The notes beneath the pieces are model-generated. The model did no database searches. It worked only from the letters and a program-made list of their open reading frames with translations, and was not told the origin of the DNA. DNA of 7,662 nt, from the NCBI GenBank assembly GCA_019421975.1, contig JAHZEE010000044.1:2553-10214 (forward strand), read 5' to 3'. A program made the translations under genes and the position numbers. Source of the DNA: Clostridiales bacterium. GTDB taxonomy: Bacteria; Bacillota; Clostridia; Oscillospirales; Oscillospiraceae. Below, piece by piece: positions 1 to 5,466 of the stretch (its first letter is position 1; every line of letters starts with the position of its first letter).

Positions 1-1233
1 CGCGAACATGCAATCATCCAATCGCTCAAAAAAAATCCCAGCATCCAGCGCCTCTATGCCCTGCCGGGAAACGGCGGCATCGCCGCAGACGCCATCTGCG
101 TGGACATCGGCGCCAAGGATCTGGACGCCATGGTGGACTTTGCCGTCTCCCACGCGATCGACTTCGCCGTCATCGCGCCGGATGACCCGCTGGTGCTGGG
201 CGCCGTCGACCGGCTGGAGGCGGCCGGAATCGCCTGCTTCGGCCCCAGGAAGAACGCGGCGATTCTGGAGGGCAGCAAGATCTTCTCCAAAAACCTCATG
301 CAGAAATACGGCATTCCGACCGCAGCCTATGCGGTGTTTACCGACACCGCCGCTGCGCTGTCGTATCTCGAGACCGCCCCCATGCCCACCGTCATCAAGG
401 CCGACGGGCTGGCTCTGGGCAAGGGCGTCGTCATCGCCCAGGACCGGCAGCAGGCGCGGCAGGCGGTGCTGGCCATGATGGAAGAGCGCATCTTCGGCCA
501 GAGCGGGGCCAGCATCGTCATTGAGGAGTTTTTGCAGGGGCCGGAGGTCTCTGTGCTGAGCTTTACAGACGGCAAGACCCTGGTGCCCATGGTCTCGTCC
601 ATGGACCACAAGCGTGCGCTGGATCACGACGAGGGGCCAAACACCGGCGGCATGGGCACCGTCGCACCCAACCCGTACTACACGCCGGAAATCGCCCGGC
701 GCTGCATGGAGGAGATCTTTCTGCCCACCATGCACGCCATGAACGCAGAGGGCCGCACCTTCCGGGGCTGTCTGTACTTCGGGCTGATGCTCACCCAGGA
801 CGGGCCCAAGGTCATCGAGTACAACTGCCGCTTCGGCGATCCGGAGACCCAGGTGGTGCTGCCGCTGCTGCAGAGCGATCTGCTGGAGATCATGCAGGCC
901 GTCTCCCAGGGGCGCCTGGCCGAGACGGAGGTCCGCTTTTCAGACGCGCACGCCTGCTGCGTCATTCTGGCCTCTCAGGGCTATCCGCAGCACTATGAGA
1001 CGGGCTTTCCCATCACCATCCCGGACGATCTGGACGCCCAGGTCTATGTGGCCGGGGCCAGGCTGCAGGACGGCGCGCTGCGCACCGCGGGCGGCCGGGT
1101 GCTGGGGGTCACGGCGGTGGCAGGCTCCCTGCCGGACGCCATCGACCGGGCCTATGCCGCCGTGCGCCGCGTCCACTTTGCCAATGCCTACTGCCGCTCT
1201 GATATCGGCCAGCGCGCATTGGCACAACGCTAG
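1..1233 (+). CDS. purD: Phosphoribosylamine-glycine ligase (GAR synthetase), 5'-truncated by the window edge
   Basis: PurD joins glycine to 5-phosphoribosylamine using ATP to give GAR, step 2 of cytosolic de novo purine synthesis. The frame is open from base 1 and begins REHAII, which matches the end of the usual N-terminal GGGGREHA nucleotide-site loop, so roughly a dozen residues are missing upstream. The ATG at 100 is internal and is not the start. Visible landmarks, numbered from the window edge, are an ATP-grasp lysine/glycine segment VIKADGLALGKGVV (about 131-144), EEFLQGPEVSV (about 174-184), the DEGPNTGGMG loop (about 210-219) and the family signature RFGDPETQ starting at residue 277 (base 829). 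The C-terminal domain runs intact to a TAG stop. The visible 410 residues fit a family length of about 420-430. It lies 17 bases before purL in the same direction, which supports co-transcription. No frameshift or missing key motif is seen. Confidence 0.97.
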   Translation, partial: REHAIIQSLKKNPSIQRLYALPGNGGIAADAICVDIGAKDLDAMVDFAVSHAIDFAVIAPDDPLVLGAVDRLEAAGIACFGPRKNAAILEGSKIFSKNLMQKYGIPTAAYAVFTDTAAALSYLETAPMPTVIKADGLALGKGVVIAQDRQQARQAVLAMMEERIFGQSGASIVIEEFLQGPEVSVLSFTDGKTLVPMVSSMDHKRALDHDEGPNTGGMGTVAPNPYYTPEIARRCMEEIFLPTMHAMNAEGRTFRGCLYFGLMLTQDGPKVIEYNCRFGDPETQVVLPLLQSDLLEIMQAVSQGRLAETEVRFSDAHACCVILASQGYPQHYETGFPITIPDDLDAQVYVAGARLQDGALRTAGGRVLGVTAVAGSLPDAIDRAYAAVRRVHFANAYCRSDIGQRALAQR

Positions 1234-1250
1234 AGAAAGGCGGTCGGCAC

Positions 1251-4200
1251 ATGGTCTATCGCGTCTATGTAGAAAAGCGGCCGGAGCTGGCGAACGAGGC
1301 CGCCGCGCTGCAATCCCAAATCACAACCCTGCTGCAGATTTCCAGCCTGCGGCGTCTGCGGGTGCTCAACCGCTACGATGTGGAGGCCGTCGATCCGGCG
1401 CTGTTTGACACCTGCGTGCGCACCGTGTTCTCCGAGCCTCAGCTCGATCTGGTCTACGATGCGCTGCCCCAGGACGGCGACGCGGTCTTCGCCGTGGAGT
1501 ACCTCCCCGGTCAGTATGACCAGCGGGCAGACTCCGCCGCCCAGTGTATCCAGATTCTCAGCCAGGGCAACCGCCCGCTAGTGCGGACCGCCAGGGTCTA
1601 CCTGCTCTACGGCGATCTCACTGCGGAGGAGCTGGCGCGCATCCGCCGCCATGTCATCAACCCGGTGGAGAGCCGCGAGGCCGCGCTGGAGCCCTATGAC
1701 ACCCTGGAGGTCCGCTACGAGCTTCCCACGGCGGTGGAGACGCTGGAGGGCTTCCGGGATCTGGATGTCACCGCCCTCAACGATTTCATCACCGAGTACG
1801 GCCTGGCGATGGATCTGGACGATATCCGCTGCTGCCAGCAGTACTTCCGCAGCGAGCGGCGGGATCCCACCATCACGGAGATCCGCATGATCGACACCTA
1901 TTGGTCCGATCACTGCCGCCACACCACCTTTCACACCACCCTCGACAGCGTCAGCTTTGCCGACCCGCTGCTGCAGCAGACCTATGAGACCTATCTGCAG
2001 ACCCGCGCGGCGCTGGGCCGCATCAAGCCCATCAATTTGATGGACCTGGGCACGCTGGCCGCCAAGTATCTCCGCAGAACCGGACAGCTCGCGGGGCTGG
2101 ACGAGTCTGAGGAGATCAACGCCTGCACCGTGAAGGTCACGGTCCGGGTGGATGGGGCGGACGAGGACTGGCTGCTGCTGTTTAAAAACGAGACCCACAA
2201 CCACCCCACGGAGATCGAGCCCTTCGGCGGCGCGGCCACCTGCATCGGCGGCGCCATCCGCGACCCGCTGTCCGGCCGCAGCTATGTCTACGCCGCCATG
2301 CGCCTGACCGGCGCGGGCGATCCGCGCGTCCCGATCTCCCAGACCCTGCCGGGCAAGCTGCCCCAGCGCACCATCACCACCACCGCGGCCGCCGGCTACA
2401 GCTCCTACGGCAACCAGATCGGCCTTGCCACGGGGCAGGTCGACGAGCTCTACCATCCCGGCTATGTGGCAAAGCGGATGGAGGTCGGCGCGGTCATCGC
2501 CGCGGCCCCCGCCCGCAATGTGCGCCGGGAGCGCCCGGCGCCGGGCGATGTGGTGCTGCTGCTGGGCGGCCGCACCGGCCGCGACGGCTGCGGCGGCGCC
2601 ACCGGCTCCTCCAAGGCCCACACCGCCTCCTCCCTGCAGAGCTGCGGGGCCGAGGTGCAGAAGGGCAACGCGCCGGAGGAGCGCAAGCTCCAGCGCCTGT
2701 TCCGCAATCCCGCGGCCTCCCTGCTCATCAAGCGCTGCAACGACTTTGGCGCAGGCGGCGTTTCGGTGGCCATCGGCGAGCTGGCCGACGGGCTGGAGAT
2801 CGACCTGGGCGCGGTGCCCAAAAAATATGACGGGCTGGACGGCACGGAGCTGGCCATCTCCGAGTCCCAGGAGCGCATGGCGGTGGTCGTCGCGCCGGAG
2901 GACGAGGCCGCCTTTTTGGAGCTGGCAGCGCAGGAGAACCTGGAGGCGACCCGCGTGGCCGTGGTCACCGAGGCGCCGCGCCTGGTGATGCACTGGAACG
3001 GGGCCAAAATTGTCGATCTCTCCCGCGCCTTTTTGGACACCAACGGCGCGGAGAAGCATATCACCGCCGCCGTGCAGCCCTGCCGCCCGTATCAGAAGGC
3101 ATATGAAGCCGACTTTTCCGCCGCCTATACCCAGCTTGCCGGCGATCTCAATGTCTGCTCCAAGCGGGGGCTCTCCGAGCGGTTTGACTCCACCATCGGC
3201 GCCGGCACCGTGCTCATGCCCTTCGGCGGGCTGTACCAGCGCACGCCCATCCAGGCCATGGTGCACCAGATCTCCGCGGAGTGCCGCCACACGGGCACCT
3301 GCTCTGTGATGGCCTGGGGCTGTAATCCCCAGATCCTGGAACAGAGTCCCTATCACGGCGCCTATCTGGCGGTGGTGGAGGCCTGCTCCAAGCTCGTGGC
3401 CACCGGCGCAGCCTTTGACGAGGTCTATCTCTCCTTCCAGGAGTATTTTGAAAAGCTGGGCCACGACCCGGTCCGCTGGGGCAAGCCCACCGCGGCCCTG
3501 CTGGGGGCCTTCCGGGCCCAGATGGAGCTGAAGGTGGCCGCCATCGGCGGCAAGGACTCCATGAGCGGCTCCTTCGAGGACCTGCATGTGCCCCCCACGC
3601 TGATCTGCTTTGCCGTGACAACGGCCCAGTGCCAGCAGATCATCTCCCCGGAGTTCAAGGCCGGCGGCCACCGGGTGGTGCTGCTGCAGCCGGAATACGG
3701 CGCAGATACCCTGCCCACGGCAGCGTCCCTGCTGCGGCTCTATGAGACGGTCACGGGCCTCACGCGGGCCGGCAAGGTCTATGCCGCCTATACGCCCACC
3801 TACGGCGGCGTGGCCGAGGCGGTGCTCAAGATGGCCATGGGCAACGGCATCGGCTTCGCCTTCTCCGAGGCGCGCACCATGGACGAGCTGTTCGGCTACC
3901 GCTACGGCGCCATGGTGCTGGAGGTGGCAGACGATGTGACAGACGGGCTGCTGCTGGGGACCACCGGCGGCGATCAGCTGTCCTACCGCGGCAGCGCCGT
4001 CAGCCTGGAGCGGCTCTGCGCCGTCTATGAGCAGACGCTTGAGCCGATCTTCCCCTGCAATCCCCCGCAGCCGTCGGAGCCGATCCCCGCCTTCTCCTAT
4101 GAGCCGCAGGCGCGTGTCGCCCCTGCCGTCCGTACGGCAAGGCCCCGCGTCTTGATCCCGGTCTTCCCCGGCACCAACTGCGAGTATGACACCGCCCGGG

Positions 4201-4937
4201 CGTTTGCAGACGCCGGGGCGGAGCCGGAGATTGTGGTGATCCGCAATCTGAACGCCGACGCCATCGCCGACTCGGTCCGCCATGTGGCGGAGCGGATCCG
4301 GCAGGCCCAGATCGTCTTTCTGCCCGGCGGCTTCTCCGGCGGCGACGAGCCGGACGGCTCCGGCAAATTCATCACCGCCTTTTTCCGCAGCGCAGCCGTC
4401 GAGCAGAGCGTGCGGGAGCTGCTCAAGCAGCGCGACGGCCTGATGTGCGGCATCTGCAACGGCTTCCAGGCGCTCATCAAGCTGGGTCTGGTGCCCTACG
4501 GCGAGATCATCGACACCCACGAGTACTGCCCCACCCTGACCTACAACGCCATCGGCCGCCACCAGTCCAAGCTGGTCCGCGTCCGGGTGGCCTCCAACCT
4601 CTCGCCCTGGTTTGCCGCCACGAAGCCGGGCGAGATCTATACCGTCCCCATCTCCCACGGCGAGGGCCGCTTCTATGCCGACAGCGGTCTGGTGGAGGAT
4701 CTGGCCGCCAAGGGCCAGATCGCCACGCAGTATGTGGATCTGGCCGGCAATCCCACCTCGGACATCCAGTTCAATCCCAACGGCTCCGCCTTTGCCATCG
4801 AGGGCATCACCTCCCCCGACGGGCGGGTGTTCGGCAAGATGGGCCACTCCGAGCGAATCGGCGCGGGCCTGTACCGGAATGTGCCGGGTGACTTTGACAT
4901 GAAGCTCTTCCAGTCCGCCGTGGCCTACTACCGGTAA
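1251..4937 (+). CDS. purL: Phosphoribosylformylglycinamidine synthase, single-chain clostridial type (PurS-like + PurL + PurQ-like)
   Basis: This enzyme converts FGAR to FGAM using ATP and glutamine-derived ammonia, step 4 of IMP synthesis in the cytosol. The 1228 residues contain an N-terminal PurS-like region (about 1-140) and a first synthetase half with YWSDHCRHTTF (217-227), FKNETHNHP (311-319), GGAATCIGGAIRD (326-338) and NDFGAGGVS (497-505). The second half has GGKDSMSG (766-773). A class I glutaminase domain (about 965-1228) has FPGTNCE (972-978), the nucleophile in GICNGFQ (Cys1069), an oxyanion/substrate loop SHGEGR (1135-1140), and GHSER (1198-1202) supplying His1199 and Glu1201. 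All catalytic motifs are present. The length is slightly below the about 1295 residues of E. coli PurL and matches the distinct clostridial clade (TIGRFAM 'clade II' as I recall). The start at 1251 follows a purine-rich AGAAAGG (1234-1240) by 10 bases, 17 bases after the purD stop. A strong terminator follows at 5074, so this is probably the last gene of the pur operon. Confidence 0.97.
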   Translation: MVYRVYVEKRPELANEAAALQSQITTLLQISSLRRLRVLNRYDVEAVDPALFDTCVRTVFSEPQLDLVYDALPQDGDAVFAVEYLPGQYDQRADSAAQCIQILSQGNRPLVRTARVYLLYGDLTAEELARIRRHVINPVESREAALEPYDTLEVRYELPTAVETLEGFRDLDVTALNDFITEYGLAMDLDDIRCCQQYFRSERRDPTITEIRMIDTYWSDHCRHTTFHTTLDSVSFADPLLQQTYETYLQTRAALGRIKPINLMDLGTLAAKYLRRTGQLAGLDESEEINACTVKVTVRVDGADEDWLLLFKNETHNHPTEIEPFGGAATCIGGAIRDPLSGRSYVYAAMRLTGAGDPRVPISQTLPGKLPQRTITTTAAAGYSSYGNQIGLATGQVDELYHPGYVAKRMEVGAVIAAAPARNVRRERPAPGDVVLLLGGRTGRDGCGGATGSSKAHTASSLQSCGAEVQKGNAPEERKLQRLFRNPAASLLIKRCNDFGAGGVSVAIGELADGLEIDLGAVPKKYDGLDGTELAISESQERMAVVVAPEDEAAFLELAAQENLEATRVAVVTEAPRLVMHWNGAKIVDLSRAFLDTNGAEKHITAAVQPCRPYQKAYEADFSAAYTQLAGDLNVCSKRGLSERFDSTIGAGTVLMPFGGLYQRTPIQAMVHQISAECRHTGTCSVMAWGCNPQILEQSPYHGAYLAVVEACSKLVATGAAFDEVYLSFQEYFEKLGHDPVRWGKPTAALLGAFRAQMELKVAAIGGKDSMSGSFEDLHVPPTLICFAVTTAQCQQIISPEFKAGGHRVVLLQPEYGADTLPTAASLLRLYETVTGLTRAGKVYAAYTPTYGGVAEAVLKMAMGNGIGFAFSEARTMDELFGYRYGAMVLEVADDVTDGLLLGTTGGDQLSYRGSAVSLERLCAVYEQTLEPIFPCNPPQPSEPIPAFSYEPQARVAPAVRTARPRVLIPVFPGTNCEYDTARAFADAGAEPEIVVIRNLNADAIADSVRHVAERIRQAQIVFLPGGFSGGDEPDGSGKFITAFFRSAAVEQSVRELLKQRDGLMCGICNGFQALIKLGLVPYGEIIDTHEYCPTLTYNAIGRHQSKLVRVRVASNLSPWFAATKPGEIYTVPISHGEGRFYADSGLVEDLAAKGQIATQYVDLAGNPTSDIQFNPNGSAFAIEGITSPDGRVFGKMGHSERIGAGLYRNVPGDFDMKLFQSAVAYYR

Positions 4938-5010
4938 TACAAAAAGACGCCTGCCGTGCCGGATTCGGGAACGAAAGCCGCGCCTTTTGTTGGTGCAGAG
5001 CAGCACCCAG

Positions 5011-5056
5011 AGCCTCCCCTTGAGGGGAGGTGCCGCCAAAGGCGGCGGAGAGGTGG
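5011..5056. repeat. Tandem-hairpin palindromic repeat, probable dispersed (MITE/REP-like) element
   Basis: Two hairpins sit almost back to back. CCTCCCCT (5013-5020) pairs with AGGGGAGG (5023-5030) across a two-base centre, and GCCGCC (5032-5037) pairs with GGCGGC (5041-5046) across AAA. GAGAGGTGG-type sequence follows. From memory, very similar CCTCCCCTTGAGGGGAGG plus GCCGCCAAAGGCGGC units recur many times in intergenic DNA of gut Clostridia, so I call it a dispersed element. The window has only one copy, so repetitiveness cannot be shown here. It lies in the purL 3' untranslated region before the terminator. The paired RNA could shield the mRNA 3' end, but that is a guess. Confidence 0.6.
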
Positions 5057-5073
5057 CCCCCAAAGGACGCCTT

Positions 5074-5118
5074 GCACCCTGAATATGGTCTTTTCGACCA
5101 TATTCAGGGTGCTTTTTT
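5074..5118 (+). terminator. Intrinsic terminator of the pur operon
   Basis: A perfect 17-bp stem is formed by 5074-5090 (GCACCCTGAATATGGTC) and 5096-5112, with a TTTTC loop, followed directly by six T (5113-5118). This is a textbook Rho-independent terminator for transcripts coming from purL, whose stop is 136 bases upstream. There is no matching A tract on the left side, so it should act mainly on + strand transcription. Confidence 0.92.
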
Positions 5119-5134
5119 CACCTTTAAACCATAA

Positions 5135-5182
5135 ACACCAGCCCCGGCCTGGAATGTTTGATTCCAAAGCCGGGGCTGGTGT
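5135..5182. repeat. Long imperfect hairpin (14 + 6 bp) without a T tract
   Basis: ACACCAGCCCCGGC (5135-5148) pairs perfectly with 5169-5182. After a small asymmetric internal loop, TGGAAT (5150-5155) pairs with ATTCCA (5161-5166) around a GTTTG loop. Neither side has a convincing T tract: GTGTGTTGCGG follows on the + strand, and the - strand reads TTTATGG after the stem. It may be a back-up or degenerate terminator, an insulating structure, or another copy of a dispersed palindrome. The pairing is certain; the role is not. Confidence 0.6.
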
Positions 5183-5251
5183 GTGTTGCGGCCAGCGTCC
5201 AAACAGCATAGCCGAGGCATGTTCCTGCTTATTTTCAGATGGCCAGCCGTC

Positions 5252-5296
5252 TTTGTAAAACAGGCGTTTTTACAAAAAGGTGTACCTTTTTGTAAA
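5252..5296. promoter_or_regulatory. Palindromic operator-like site with a competing third half-site
   Basis: TTTACAAAAAGGT (5269-5281) is followed by GT and then its perfect reverse complement (5284-5296), giving a 28-base palindrome with 13-bp arms. An extra half-site TTTGTAAAA (5252-5260) is complementary to TTTTACAAA (5268-5276), so the middle arm can pair left or right. The right edge lies two bases before the expected -35 position of the TATAAT at 5321. That position suits a dimeric regulator. If transcription began further upstream, the same sequence could form alternative RNA hairpins. No T tract follows, so it is not a simple terminator. The regulator is unknown. Confidence 0.6.
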
Positions 5297-5297
5297 T

Positions 5298-5333
5298 GAG
5301 TTTATCAGGCTGACCATTATTATAATACCAGGT
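5298..5333 (+). promoter_or_regulatory. Probable sigma-A-type promoter of the surface-protein gene, -35 poor
   Basis: A perfect TATAAT lies at 5321-5326 in AT-rich DNA, predicting a start of transcription near 5332-5334 and a leader of about 134 bases before the ATG at 5467. The hexamer 17 bases upstream is GAGTTT (5298-5303), a poor match to TTGACA, and there is no TGn extended -10. A missing -35 next to a strong palindrome fits an activator-dependent promoter. No transcript data are available here. Confidence 0.5.
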
Positions 5334-5339
5334 TTTCAC

Positions 5340-5370
5340 AAATTTTTCCATACCCAACCGGCAAAAATTT
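5340..5370. repeat. AT-rich inverted repeat in the leader
   Basis: AAATTTTT (5340-5347) is the reverse complement of AAAAATTT (5363-5370), separated by 15 bases. It lies just after the predicted transcription start, so it would form a weak stem near the 5' end of the mRNA. The all-A/T composition makes chance occurrence more likely than for the other repeats. Confidence 0.4.
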
Positions 5371-5417
5371 CGTCGTTTTGCAATCAGGCGTGGGCGCAAC
5401 ACCGGCTTTCTAAAACC

Positions 5418-5454
5418 TACACCTTTATAGTGGGAAGGTACACTTTTATAAAGG
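5418..5454 (+). promoter_or_regulatory. 21-base-spaced direct repeat overlapping a possible RBS-masking hairpin
   Basis: TACACCTTTATA (5418-5429) recurs as TACACTTTTATA (5439-5450), 11 of 12 identical and offset by exactly 21 bases, about two helical turns. Separately, CCTTTATA (5422-5429) is the perfect complement of TATAAAGG (5447-5454), which overlaps the start of the Shine-Dalgarno AGGGGA. The segment could be a pair of protein sites on one DNA face, a leader hairpin limiting translation, or both. It matches no riboswitch I recognise. Confidence 0.45.
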
Positions 5455-5457
5455 GGA
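5452..5457 (+). promoter_or_regulatory. Ribosome-binding site of the SLH protein gene
   Basis: AGGGGA ends nine bases before the ATG at 5467. An in-frame TAA at 5449-5451 excludes any earlier start, so this site fixes the start codon. Its first three bases lie inside the right arm of the possible hairpin 5422-5454. Confidence 0.75.
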
Positions 5458-5466
5458 TGGTTTTCT

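Larger units (their letters stand above)
4938..5466. other. Intergenic region between the pur operon and the surface-protein gene
   Basis: No coding sequence is supported in these 529 bases. The left part (about 5011-5182) holds three or four hairpin-forming inverted repeats, including the pur terminator. Bases 5183-5250 show nothing I can name. From about 5251 the composition drops sharply: I count 31 G+C in bases 5251-5350, against 50 of 60 in purL bases 2521-2580. This AT-rich part is the control region of the surface-protein gene. Short open frames crossing the interval run through the hairpins, have no plausible ribosome-binding site and resemble no protein family. Confidence 0.8.

Noticed and set aside
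100..1233. purD starting at the internal ATG at 100
   Set aside because: The same frame is open to base 1 and encodes the conserved REHA and LPGNGG segments of the PurD N-terminus, so the true start is before the window.
1578..5063. Very long (about 1161 codons) uninterrupted reading frame on the - strand across purL
   Set aside because: It is the antisense shadow of a GC-rich gene. Its translation is a Gly/Ala/Arg/Leu-rich string without domain motifs, and it runs through the terminator side and hairpin repeat. purL on the + strand explains the codon pattern.
5011..5112. A CRISPR array
   Set aside because: The palindromic units differ from one another and are adjacent without regular spacers or a repeated direct sequence.
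4956..5258. A 100-codon + strand open frame in the intergenic region
   Set aside because: It consists of hairpin and terminator sequence, has no convincing ribosome-binding site and shows no family resemblance.
5333..5466. A known riboswitch (for example c-di-GMP or purine) in the leader
   Set aside because: I looked for conserved core segments of these classes and found none; only simple inverted and direct repeats are present.
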